Shown in pieces: positions 51,892-60,455 of a stretch of DNA of 64,000 bases. The translations under genes and the position numbers were made by a program. This stretch comes from Haliscomenobacter sp033763495 (GTDB taxonomy: Bacteria > Bacteroidota > Bacteroidia > Chitinophagales > Saprospiraceae), in contig NZ_JANRKL010000019.1 in the NCBI RefSeq assembly GCF_033763495.1, positions 1 to 64,000 of the forward strand, given 5' to 3'. The notes beneath the pieces are model-generated. The model did no database searches, had not been told where the DNA came from, and saw only the letters and a program-made list of their open reading frames with translations. Position 1 is the stretch's first letter, and the number at the start of each line of letters is the position of its first letter.

Positions 51892-53535
51892 ATGAAAAAA
51901 AGCTGGTTTTTTATCCTCGTCTTAGCCCTAATTGCTCAATGGAGCTCAGGACAAGAGTCTGTACAATTAACCATGTTCCCGGGTGTCCTGAGTCCCAAAC
52001 AAGAATCCACAGCTGCTGCTGAACCGCGTTCAGCAGCACAATGGGAACCACTGCTCGATTGGCACGGCCAAATTTTTGGCTCTTGGTTATTAAGTACTGC
52101 TGCCAATAGCTTTGAGTTGAACCAAAAAAACACAGAACCAGGCTATGAGGGGGACCCTCTGGGAGTTCTTGGTATCATCTTACGCAAGCCCAAACCCAAT
52201 ACAAATATCACGGTTGTGATTGATCCCACCGCTTACACAAATCGAGCTGAGCATTCGGTAGTAATCAAGGAGAAGCTGGAGGAGGTTAAGATTTACCCAA
52301 AAGTGAGTTGGAACTACGAAAAACTAAGGGCACTAATGATGGCTACCCCCATCGATTTTACCTTTCGCATTAGCATCAACGGGAAAGTATCAGTAAAAAC
52401 GGTGACAGCCAATATCCATAGCTTAGATACTTGTCCAATGCAGTTTATAGATGATTCGGGTGAAACGTTTGATTTGAGTATACTCAGTGCCGCGTTTGTC
52501 AACGAGGGCCACCCAGAAATAGCTGCTATCCGTGAGGAGATAAAATCGCTGAACTTATCGCAAAAATTCGTTGGCCTGCAGCATGGTCCCGAAGTGGCAT
52601 TGGCCGAGGTGTATTCGTTATGGAGCTGGATGAGACATCGGAAATACACCTATTCTAACCAAACAAATACTGGACAAAACTCTCATGCCGGAGGAAAGGT
52701 TTTTAGTCAACGTATTCGGATTTTTGAAGATACTAAGGCACAAACTCAGGTAAACTGCATCGATGGAACCACCTTCTTGGCCTCTCTCGTCCAGTCGGTT
52801 GATATCCCCTCGTCCCTGGTTCTGACCAAAAACCACGCCTTTTTAGGGTTCAAACTCGAACCTGGTGATTCTGCTAGCTTATTCTTTTTGGAAACGACAT
52901 TGGTGGGCGATAAAGCTCAGTCACTTTCTAAGGAAATGCTAGCTGATCCAGCAATCCAGCATTATAGGAAGGCCTTAAATAAGTACTTCTATCCTGGGCG
53001 CAAAGATTTCAATCCTGAGATTGATCACTTTCTTTTTGCACTTGTATCCGGTGCTACTACTTATGCTGCCAATTCTTCCGAAATACGGCTTATCGACATA
53101 AACGAGGCCCGCCAGTACATTCGACCCATTTATCGCTCTGCTAAGGCAGTTCAGCCAACACCTGAACCCCGAAAACCAGCTACCTTGCCTTTCTCCTTGC
53201 CTCACCAACAAAGGAGTGACGTGAGCTTTGATCAATACACCTTTTATTCCTCTACCCCTCCACTAGCAAAAAGGTATTTTGCTGTGCACATCAGTTTTTT
53301 TTCACGCCCAGAGGACTTCACTTCCAAATTTCAATCCCTGAATCAATATGGAAAAATAGCGGTGGAGTACGCCGATAAAAAACTACCTGCTTACCGGGTG
53401 CTGATTACCGGCATAAAGACACAAGAGGAAGCCCGCGCCTTGGCCTCAAGCCTTCGCAAAAAGGGATTCAAATATGCTGCGGTTGAGTTATATGAATACG
53501 GAAATCGGAAGGAAATCCTTCCACTTACACAGTAA
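51892..53535 (+). CDS. Exported transglutaminase-like / SPOR-domain protein
   Basis: 547 residues with a signal peptide (FFILVLALIAQWSSGQ). The middle (about 245-345) looks like a transglutaminase-type papain fold: the Cys is in VNCIDGTTFLASLVQSV and the His in KNHAFLGF. The last 90 residues (KRYFAVHISFFSRPEDF ... YRVLITGIKTQEEARALASSLRKKG) look like a SPOR domain, which binds denuded peptidoglycan. A role in wall or surface protein handling is inferred. Codon use and base composition look more AT-rich than the left half of the window. Confidence 0.7.
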   Translation: MKKSWFFILVLALIAQWSSGQESVQLTMFPGVLSPKQESTAAAEPRSAAQWEPLLDWHGQIFGSWLLSTAANSFELNQKNTEPGYEGDPLGVLGIILRKPKPNTNITVVIDPTAYTNRAEHSVVIKEKLEEVKIYPKVSWNYEKLRALMMATPIDFTFRISINGKVSVKTVTANIHSLDTCPMQFIDDSGETFDLSILSAAFVNEGHPEIAAIREEIKSLNLSQKFVGLQHGPEVALAEVYSLWSWMRHRKYTYSNQTNTGQNSHAGGKVFSQRIRIFEDTKAQTQVNCIDGTTFLASLVQSVDIPSSLVLTKNHAFLGFKLEPGDSASLFFLETTLVGDKAQSLSKEMLADPAIQHYRKALNKYFYPGRKDFNPEIDHFLFALVSGATTYAANSSEIRLIDINEARQYIRPIYRSAKAVQPTPEPRKPATLPFSLPHQQRSDVSFDQYTFYSSTPPLAKRYFAVHISFFSRPEDFTSKFQSLNQYGKIAVEYADKKLPAYRVLITGIKTQEEARALASSLRKKGFKYAAVELYEYGNRKEILPLTQ

Positions 53536-53745
53536 TTAACCGACTTGAAGGCTTGTCTACACAGTACTCCGCCACAATACCTCCCGATTCATCCACAATG
53601 GCTTTTGCACTAGATAGTATCGTTTTTATAGGGTAATTTTAAGAATCATTATTATTTAACGCACCAAATTCATTCAAACATGCTTACTCAATCGTTGCGA
53701 CAGATCGTCGCGGGCCTGACTATTGCCCTTTACAAACTCAGCCCC

Positions 53746-54264
53746 ATGAAACAAGTATTGTTCACTTTGCTGTGTGCTTTACTCATTTTCTCTTGCGAGA
53801 AAGAGGAGGGCCTGCAGCCGGAAAAGCCATTCGGCCACCCTTACAGTGGTCTATGGACCTCCGACCTGGTCACTGTGAACGGAATCAATGCCTCCAAGAA
53901 CATCCAAGCCTCGTTGTCTTTGGAGCTAGACTCTACGATCACAAGGACAGGTGAAGTAAGTAGTTACGAATTTACCGGAATTTACGAAGAGAATGAACGC
54001 AGCCAATACAATTTCTTGCTTTCACGCCGTGTAGAAGGACTAGTGGCTTTTGATAAAACAGAATCTATACGGCCGTGGGAGGCTCCCACACTAACCTTGA
54101 AAATTTATAAATATGAATCTAGGCCTTGTGGGTATGAAGAGAGTAATTGCTTCAATGAAGTTACGTTGGCATTGTTTTCAATTAAATCCAGCACTGAAAA
54201 AGTCATGTTGGTTGAAACTGAAAGGAATAATGTGAAGTACGTCTACCGATTCATCAGGAAGTAA
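53746..54264 (+). CDS. Lipoprotein of unknown function
   Basis: 172 residues from the ATG at 53746 (MKQVLFTLLCALLIFSC); a longer frame to 53680 would hide the signal peptide. The lipobox is LIFSC. The mature part looks like a small all-beta domain (GLWTSDLVTVNG...), common in lipocalin-like exported proteins, and has one Cys pair (CGYEESNC). No function assigned. Lies in a row of three exported-protein genes on the same strand. Confidence 0.75.
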   Translation: MKQVLFTLLCALLIFSCEKEEGLQPEKPFGHPYSGLWTSDLVTVNGINASKNIQASLSLELDSTITRTGEVSSYEFTGIYEENERSQYNFLLSRRVEGLVAFDKTESIRPWEAPTLTLKIYKYESRPCGYEESNCFNEVTLALFSIKSSTEKVMLVETERNNVKYVYRFIRK

Positions 54265-54350
54265 GGTATTACCGGAATTCGCGAGCTACACAATCGAAGC
54301 ATTTAGTCAGTCTTTGCCCAATTTAATCTCCACTATTTCAAATGATCAAC

Positions 54351-56726
54351 ATGAAAAAACATCTTTTAGTACTCTGTGCACTAAGCTTCTATTGCTTTGC
54401 CTTGGCATTTGGTCAGCCTAATTTACCAAAAGACCACCTTGACGCATTCTACAAACAACAGACCAAAAAATTGGTTCTCCCTTACGATAGAGTGGTGTTG
54501 CGGTACACAGCATCCGACATCGGAAGAAATGGCGAGTTGATACCATTAGGCAATTGGTTTAGCCCAAGTAACAGAATCTACTCAGCTGCCCAGGTGAGGG
54601 AGAAATTTAAACTACCCCCAGGGAATACTGCATTATTCTACGAAAGAATTGTTATTCCCAAGGGAACGACTATTTTCGTAGGCCAAGTGGCTGACGGTGA
54701 CTGGCAGTACAACAAAGCAGGTAAACTTTCCTTTAAACCGAATGGTGGAACCACAGGCGCAATCCAATTTTACGTCTCGAATGAAGATATCCACCACTTG
54801 AGACGGAGTTATCAAATCTTCCAGAACAAACCATCGGCGTCAGAAATTCCACCTGTTTTCCGCCTTGAATCAAGCAAGAACCAAGATCACATCAGGGCAA
54901 TCGAAAAAACCTACGGCAGATTTCCTGGCGGCATTTTGATCAAGTCTACTGCAAAATTGCGGCAACCCGTACAGTACGTGCAGTATGTTCCAGAAACAGG
55001 TTGCTTCCTGCTCAATGGTCAATACAAGTACGATTCAGGGTTATCCGAGGATGAATTGGCTCATCTCGCTGGGTTAACCCTTCTGAGCAAAGATAAGCGG
55101 TTGGCTGCGGTGTCACAAGATGAATTCGTTGGGGTATCCCAAAACTCAACCCTGGCAGCTGCACTCGCCGATGCGGACCGAACTCTTGGTGCCGTCTGCT
55201 ATGGATATTCACTAAGGGGCAATGCTTTACCGCCTGAATTGACAGCACCTGGTTATCAAAACCCTATGTTGCTTGAATTGAAAGAAATTCGGCAATGGTG
55301 GTCTAATTGGAAAGCAGTAAAACGAATGGCCAACCGGAGCTTTCTGGGCATTGAGGCTCGACTGTTTTTGGAATTCAACCAGGTTGCTTTTGTGGTAGAT
55401 CATTCCAACAATACCCTGAAAGCTTCTAACCTTGGAATGACCGTCAATTACCAAACGTTCAGTTATGATATCAATGGTCAGAAAGTTTTTTCTCAGGATG
55501 CTCCAGCTGATTTTTACCCACACATGGTAGCTGCGATTCACAATTTTGAGCGCCAATTCAGTTGGTATGAAGCGCATTTCCCGGAGTTGAGAAAGGCCAG
55601 GAAAATTGCAGAAACCTACGCCTTGCTCAAGCATTTGAGTGACCATAAAATTGCCGTTGTTGGCTTCGAGCCATTGTTTCAGGAGTACCTTGCGCCTCTG
55701 GAAATTCCAATTTTTCACAACGATTATAACGATATGAATGCAGAGAGTGATTTAGCCAAGGGACATGCTGTAGCTTTGAACAACCTGAGTTGGCTACCCA
55801 GTTGGCTGCTCAGTAAGGAGGAAAGAATTCAATTGTTGAACTTGAAATTAGACTTGGCTATTCAGTCGCAACAAATTGGCAAAATCACCAAATACCGCAA
55901 AGTCTTAAAAAATGCCTTGGATGATTTTGATACCGATAATTTTACCCAAAAAGATAGATTGAACGAGATTCGGGAAAATCTCTTTTATTATTCAGCAATG
56001 GGGATCAATGCGAAGATTCAGTTCGCAAATCGGTACCAGGAGGAATGGGCAGAGTTGAGCAGACAAACCTATCAGGAATGTATCAACTATTACCTGGCCG
56101 CCACTGCGATGGAGCCAGACAATTATGTCAATTATGCCCAACTTAACGAGCTTTACACCAAGTTGGATCGACATGCTAAAGCAAAAAAGTACCGCGATAA
56201 AATGGTCGAATTGGCTATTGCGGCAGCTAAGCAGAGATCTGCTAGCGCCAATTTGCTGGTAGGAGACCTGTACCATGATCAGGGCATCAACGGAAAGCCT
56301 AATCCGCAAATGGCGTTTGAATACTATCTCACTGCCGCCAATCTAGGCCACGCTCCTGCATTTACCCGCATTGCTCATGCGTACTTTGAGGGCAAAGGGG
56401 TAACTAAAAACCTCGGTAAAGCTCGTCTTTGGTACGAGAAAGCTGCCAATAAGGGCCTGAGTGAAGGGCATTTTATGCTTGCTTACTTTTTTCAAAATGG
56501 TGTAGGGGGACTTAGCCTTGATGCCCAACAAGCCAAGCGGCATTACACTATCGCGGCAGAAGCAGAAAATGAGCATGCTCAAATAGCATTAGGCAAACTT
56601 TTATATGAGGAGGAAGGATTAAGAGATATTAAAAAGTCTTTCTTCTGGTTCCAACGGGCTGCCCAAAAAGGCAATGAATACGCTATAAAAGTGGTTCGCT
56701 TTTTTGAAGAGCAAAAATTGATTTGA
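54351..56726 (+). CDS. Exported protein with C-terminal Sel1 repeats
   Basis: 791 residues from the ATG at 54351 (MKKHLLVLCALSFYC; an ATG three codons earlier is also possible). Signal peptide, then about 550 residues of unrecognised sequence. The last 150 residues are Sel1-like repeats: AFEYYLTAANLGHAPAFTRIAHAYFEGKGV, ARLWYEKAANKGLSEGHFMLAYFFQNGVGG, KRHYTIAAEAENEHAQIALGKLL and SFFWFQRAAQKGNEYAI. Sel1 proteins scaffold other proteins. Before them (about 560-620) is a TPR-like unit (YYLAATAMEPDNYVNYAQLNELY). Confidence 0.75.
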   Translation: MKKHLLVLCALSFYCFALAFGQPNLPKDHLDAFYKQQTKKLVLPYDRVVLRYTASDIGRNGELIPLGNWFSPSNRIYSAAQVREKFKLPPGNTALFYERIVIPKGTTIFVGQVADGDWQYNKAGKLSFKPNGGTTGAIQFYVSNEDIHHLRRSYQIFQNKPSASEIPPVFRLESSKNQDHIRAIEKTYGRFPGGILIKSTAKLRQPVQYVQYVPETGCFLLNGQYKYDSGLSEDELAHLAGLTLLSKDKRLAAVSQDEFVGVSQNSTLAAALADADRTLGAVCYGYSLRGNALPPELTAPGYQNPMLLELKEIRQWWSNWKAVKRMANRSFLGIEARLFLEFNQVAFVVDHSNNTLKASNLGMTVNYQTFSYDINGQKVFSQDAPADFYPHMVAAIHNFERQFSWYEAHFPELRKARKIAETYALLKHLSDHKIAVVGFEPLFQEYLAPLEIPIFHNDYNDMNAESDLAKGHAVALNNLSWLPSWLLSKEERIQLLNLKLDLAIQSQQIGKITKYRKVLKNALDDFDTDNFTQKDRLNEIRENLFYYSAMGINAKIQFANRYQEEWAELSRQTYQECINYYLAATAMEPDNYVNYAQLNELYTKLDRHAKAKKYRDKMVELAIAAAKQRSASANLLVGDLYHDQGINGKPNPQMAFEYYLTAANLGHAPAFTRIAHAYFEGKGVTKNLGKARLWYEKAANKGLSEGHFMLAYFFQNGVGGLSLDAQQAKRHYTIAAEAENEHAQIALGKLLYEEEGLRDIKKSFFWFQRAAQKGNEYAIKVVRFFEEQKLI

Positions 56727-56730
56727 GCGC

Positions 56731-56826
56731 ATGGCAAAACCGGGTGACGCAAAAATGGTAGGTGATTCCGGATTGTAGAGACGCATGGCCGTGCGTCTCT
56801 ACGCCATGTTACCCAGAATTTGCCAT
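56731..56826. repeat. Nested inverted repeat with terminator core
   Basis: The inner stem GTAGAGACGCA (56775-56785) pairs perfectly with TGCGTCTCTAC (56792-56802). Outer words ATGGCAAA..GGGT (56731-) pair with ACCC..TTTGCCAT (to 56826). It follows the Sel1 gene by five bases and probably ends it. The 325 bases between it and the next gene hold a promoter element and a short open frame, listed separately. Confidence 0.7.
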
Positions 56827-56997
56827 GTAATCAATTGATTTAAAGATAGAAAATGTGGAAAAATTGGGACGAAAGGCAATGGAAAACCTCACTGCATATT
56901 GCCAATATTTATGGCATTTTTGGATAAACAGATTTATTGCTTTTAGGTAAGACAAAATGAAGTAGCTAAATTTTTAACTATTTTAAATTAAAGATTT

Positions 56998-57035
56998 TCA
57001 ACGCAAATAGATTGCGTTGAGTGAAAGTACTTTTG
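56998..57035 (+). promoter_or_regulatory. Palindrome and TAnnTTTG promoter of the collagen-like gene
   Basis: TCAACGCAA (56998-57006) and TTGCGTTGA (57012-57020) form a perfect inverted repeat directly upstream of TACTTTTG (57028-57035), an exact TAnnTTTG -7 element. An operator overlapping the -33 region would suit a repressor. The -33 element itself is not clear. Confidence 0.5.
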
Positions 57036-57051
57036 CCGGAAAATAAAACAC

Positions 57052-57144
57052 ATGAGAGAAAATCTACTTTTTGCATCAATCCAACATTTGAATGGACTTT
57101 CTCCCAAAACCATCTCAAAGAGTTGGACTTTATTCACTAATTAA
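57052..57144 (+). CDS. Small open frame ahead of the collagen-like gene (possible leader)
   Basis: ATG to TAA, 30 codons (MRENLLFASIQHLNGLSPKT...), starting 17 bases after the promoter element and ending seven bases before the ATG of the next gene. The position suits a leader peptide or translational coupling. It could also be a gene remnant. Confidence 0.35.
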   Translation: MRENLLFASIQHLNGLSPKTISKSWTLFTN

Positions 57145-57151
57145 GTTTATT

Positions 57152-58168
57152 ATGATTAAGCGTTTTTTTTGTTGGACATTTCTTTTTATGTCTAGTGTTT
57201 ATTTATGGTCACAGGGTAACTTAGTTCTACAAGCAGGAGAAGTTCGACAAATTAATCCTGGAAGTTATTCCTACGATCAAGTAATTCTAGGCCCCGGTTC
57301 TGTTGTTTTATTAACTGGAACCACTCGATTGGTTACAAAAAAGCTCATTACTGGAGATGGTACCCGTATTGAGTACAAAAAGGGAAGCCAGCGCAACAAC
57401 CCTCAAAAAATGTTCGAAATGCTGGTTACAGATGGATCCCAGATGAATGGAATCTTGAGCATTATTGGTAATGGAGAAGATGGGCACCATGGTGGGCAAG
57501 GTGGACAAGGAGCAAATGGAAGTGATGAATCTTGGAAAGCTCACGTATTTCCTCCTCGAACTGAACATCGTGATCCTTCTCCCGGATTGCCTGGTGGACA
57601 AGGCGGTAATGGCCAAGATGGGGAAGACGCCATGGACATTACAGTCAATATACATGACCTTAATCCCAATGCATTTGTTGCCATCTATTCAAATGGTGGT
57701 AATGGTGGCGAAGGTGGCAAAGGCGGTAGAGGTGGTAATGGAGGAAAGGGGAAATACAAGGAAAAAGGAACCCCTGGCGGTATTGGCGGTAGTGGTGGTA
57801 ATGGTGGTAACGGTGGCAATGGTGGCCACATTATTGCGAGACTGGTGCACATAGATAAAGCCACTAAAGCTCAAATTGCAAAACTGCAAGAGTTCCTTCA
57901 AAAAAACATTATTGCCCTACCCGGTTTACGCGGCTTAGGCGGATTAGCTGGGGACGGAGGTGATGGTGGATCTGGTGGTAAGGGGGCCGTTATTGTGAAA
58001 TCCCCAGTCATTAGAGTCTCAAGAGGCAGTGCAGGGGGAGGAGATTTAGGCCAACCTGGAAATGATGGTTTTCCCGGTAAAGAAGGTTCACTGAAAAAAG
58101 TATTGATCAGTGCTTCGCAATTTGTTCGAGAAAACAGAGACTTGGTTGATATTTTCAAGGAAAAATAA
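57152..58168 (+). CDS. Exported collagen-like glycine-rich protein
   Basis: 338 residues from the ATG at 57152 (MIKRFFCWTFLFMSSVYLWSQ, a signal peptide); an earlier ATG at 57092 would hide it. After a beta-rich unit (about 25-105), the protein has two long runs of Gly-Gly-X and Gly-X-Y (GGQGGQGANG, GGNGGEGGKGGRGGNGGKG, GGSGGNGGNGGNGG), then a helical piece, and a third glycine run near the end. Such repeats form rods or loose coils on the cell surface. It lies alone, with its own promoter and terminator. Confidence 0.8.
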   Translation: MIKRFFCWTFLFMSSVYLWSQGNLVLQAGEVRQINPGSYSYDQVILGPGSVVLLTGTTRLVTKKLITGDGTRIEYKKGSQRNNPQKMFEMLVTDGSQMNGILSIIGNGEDGHHGGQGGQGANGSDESWKAHVFPPRTEHRDPSPGLPGGQGGNGQDGEDAMDITVNIHDLNPNAFVAIYSNGGNGGEGGKGGRGGNGGKGKYKEKGTPGGIGGSGGNGGNGGNGGHIIARLVHIDKATKAQIAKLQEFLQKNIIALPGLRGLGGLAGDGGDGGSGGKGAVIVKSPVIRVSRGSAGGGDLGQPGNDGFPGKEGSLKKVLISASQFVRENRDLVDIFKEK

Positions 58169-58202
58169 TCGGCTATATACACTTTGCTGTGTATGATATT
58201 TT

Positions 58203-58256
58203 TTAGAGTGGGTCAAAATCTTTGGGAGAAAGGTTTTGGCCCATTCTAATTTCTAT
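58203..58256. terminator. Terminator between convergent genes
   Basis: TTAGAGTGGGTCAAAATC (58203-58220) pairs with GGTTTTGGCCCATTCTAA (58232-58249), allowing G-T pairs, followed by TTTCTATTTTT. It separates the collagen-like gene from the convergent nuclease-like gene. Confidence 0.7.
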
Positions 58257-58273
58257 TTTTAGCCGGAATACCC

Positions 58274-59251
58274 CTACCCTTCCCTCCGTTCATTACTCTC
58301 AATTAAAATCAAAGAAGGTGCCCCATCATTTTGTTCTTCACGTTCAAAATAGCGCTCATGATTACCACCATCTCCATTAATCCACAAGTCCTTTTGCAAT
58401 TCTTGAAAAAAGGAAGCCAGGTTCCGATCAGACTTTGTAAAACACAACCCATCCGCCTCTTGCGTAGTGATCCTGGGGAAATTTGAAATCCCTATATTCT
58501 TGCGACGAGAAGCCTTGTCTTTTAAAATTTCCAGCATCTCCCAAATCATTTTTGTCCAATCGTCCTCTGTTTGATTGGGCAAAGCCTCAAAGGCTCGGCC
58601 AGCCTTAAATTTCAAGAAATCGACCAGTTCAGTAGCCAGGTCTGCATTCAAACACAATAGCTCTGCCGGAGTAGCACAGCCCATCGGAAAGGTATCCTCA
58701 TAGCCAGCAAGCCCAGTTTCAGGGTCGTCATCAATGAGCAGGTATTGAGCTCCGTCGTGTATCGTTTTAGGCAGAACGTTTCTTTTTTGGCCATTTAATC
58801 TGCCCGCTCGCAAGTAGGTAAACTCCGGCCATTCCGCATACAGTTTCAATTGATGCTGATCTGAGGCTGAAACGCGTGTATTGACATTTCTTGATTTCTT
58901 CGCCTGAAACAACAAGGAATTATACCGCATTACGCCTCGTGCATCAGTATGAATGTACACAAAAAGTAAATCCCCCAGCTCAGGGTTCTTACTTTCGTCA
59001 ATGTTGACAATAGGCTTTTGATGACAGAAAATTCCGGTAACGGAAAATTTTGTGTCTGGAAATAGGTCTCTTAGAGTTTGAAGTAGCCTCGGAGTAAAGT
59101 TTAGAACTAGGCTGGCAATGAAGTCTGGCTCTTCTGGGGAGGTATTTAATTGCGTACATTTGTCGACTACTAAAGTAACTGAGTCCTGGATACCACGATG
59201 AATCAATACGTTAAGCGCCTTTATGACTTTATTTACGTCTTTTGCAAGCAT
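58274..59251 (-). CDS. Putative PD-(D/E)XK nuclease-like protein
   Basis: 325 residues. The segment NPELGDLLFVYIHT (90-102) followed by YNSLLFQAKKS (110-120) has the E..D...Q-x-K spacing of restriction-type PD-(D/E)XK folds; PDFIASLVL (42-50) could supply the upstream helix. The family is otherwise unrecognised. No signal peptide. It lies next to an AbiF-type gene and an AbaSI-like nuclease, which fits a restriction or defence role. Confidence 0.5.
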   Translation of the reverse strand: MLAKDVNKVIKALNVLIHRGIQDSVTLVVDKCTQLNTSPEEPDFIASLVLNFTPRLLQTLRDLFPDTKFSVTGIFCHQKPIVNIDESKNPELGDLLFVYIHTDARGVMRYNSLLFQAKKSRNVNTRVSASDQHQLKLYAEWPEFTYLRAGRLNGQKRNVLPKTIHDGAQYLLIDDDPETGLAGYEDTFPMGCATPAELLCLNADLATELVDFLKFKAGRAFEALPNQTEDDWTKMIWEMLEILKDKASRRKNIGISNFPRITTQEADGLCFTKSDRNLASFFQELQKDLWINGDGGNHERYFEREEQNDGAPSLILIESNERREG

Positions 59252-59301
59252 ATTGTAAATTTATGCGTGGATTATGAAAGGCAAATAGGGGTTTGCTGAG
59301 C

Positions 59302-59465
59302 TATTTATTTGGTGTAAAAAGAAGAGCCGCCTCAAAAGAAACGACTCTCCAGTTTCACAAGTCTTTTTCCGAAGAAATTGACTTAAAAAATTACTCTCTC
59401 ACATGGTTTCATTACCTTTCGGTAAGAGGAGGAACCATAGTTCGCAATTCAAAGATACAAAATTT
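59302..59465 (+). ncRNA. Structured RNA candidate upstream of an AbiF gene
   Basis: In the 230-base non-coding space before the AbiF-type gene, an outer stem ATGGTT (59403-59408) with AACCAT (59433-59438) encloses TTACC (59412-59416) paired with GGTAA (59421-59425) over a TTTC loop. A second stem, AGAGCCG with CGACTCT (59323-59347, one mismatch), lies upstream. A conserved structured RNA next to abiF genes has been described in several phyla; this fits its position. Boundaries are uncertain. Confidence 0.5.
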
Positions 59466-59481
59466 CAACGCCTGATAATCT

Positions 59482-60357
59482 ATGAGCCAAGATGTAAAAA
59501 AATACCTGTCTGATCCCAGACTGGCCAGCTACCTAGAGTATACAAAAAACAACCTTGAGGATGCGTTAGAGCTTTACAGGCTGAACCTGCGTTTAGTGGG
59601 CGCATTTTTTCCATTGATGTCAATGCTAGAGGTGACACTCCGCAATGCAATTGGCCATCAAATGAACAATATTTTCCCTGATCAAGGAAAAGGAGATTGG
59701 ATCGAACAGTTTTTAAAAATTCTTGCAGATATAAAGGAAACAGAAACTTATATTTATGATCCCTTTACTCCGGATATTAATAAGGTTAAAAAAGCAATTA
59801 AAAAGGATGTGAGGGATCAAGAAAAGATTCTTTTGAAAGAAGAGTTGCAACAAGACAAAAACTTCAAACATCTGTCACACGAAGAGCAGGATAAAATCAT
59901 TGAGTCCAAACTTGACAAAGAGAAAAGACCTGATCTTGAAAAGAAAATTGCTCGAAAAATCAATGACAAAAACATCATCATTTCAAAACTCACTTTTGCT
60001 TTTTGGTGTGCAATATTCAACCCTGATGTTTACGGGACTATCTTCAAAGGAAAAGTTATTGAAATTTTTAATTTCAACAACTTGGCTGAAAAAAAAGAAA
60101 AAAATAGAGAAACAATTTCACTGATTCTGAATAACATTAGGCATTTTCGCAATCGAGCCGCACACAATGAACCCCTTATATTCTATAAACAAAAATTGGA
60201 CCTTCAACGAGGTGAGCTCATATTACAAAACATCATTGAAGTTTTAACATTACTCAGTGAAGATTTGAAAAAATACGCTGAAGACATCCATTTAGTTAAG
60301 CGACATCTTCAAACCATTGAAGAATACTGCTCAGAGGTAAAAAAGCTTACTGTTTGA
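59482..60357 (+). CDS. AbiF-type (Abi_2) HEPN protein
   Basis: 291 residues. The order matches abortive-infection Abi_2/AbiD/F proteins: an N-terminal helix pair (FFPLMSMLEVTLRNAIGHQM) and a C-terminal NNIRHFRNRAAHNEPL. The latter contains R-x4-H (R223 to H228), the RNase motif of HEPN domains. The N-terminal LRNAIGH is a second R-x4-H (R54 to H59). The central 90-165 region is a charged helical insert. HEPN RNases cleave tRNA or mRNA on activation. It follows a structured RNA candidate and starts the defence cluster on the + strand. Confidence 0.8.
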   Translation: MSQDVKKYLSDPRLASYLEYTKNNLEDALELYRLNLRLVGAFFPLMSMLEVTLRNAIGHQMNNIFPDQGKGDWIEQFLKILADIKETETYIYDPFTPDINKVKKAIKKDVRDQEKILLKEELQQDKNFKHLSHEEQDKIIESKLDKEKRPDLEKKIARKINDKNIIISKLTFAFWCAIFNPDVYGTIFKGKVIEIFNFNNLAEKKEKNRETISLILNNIRHFRNRAAHNEPLIFYKQKLDLQRGELILQNIIEVLTLLSEDLKKYAEDIHLVKRHLQTIEEYCSEVKKLTV

Positions 60358-60455
60358 ACTTATATACTGGGGTATGCTGGGAGAAAACAATCTCATAAAC
60401 GCAACCTTTCCCCCTTTTTTCCGTAAAAGAACTGTGAACAAAAACCGATCCAGCC

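Noticed and set aside
59293..59475. 60-codon frame before the AbiF-type gene
   Set aside because: It spans the RNA stems, has no coding character, and ends just before the real start; a structured RNA explains it better.
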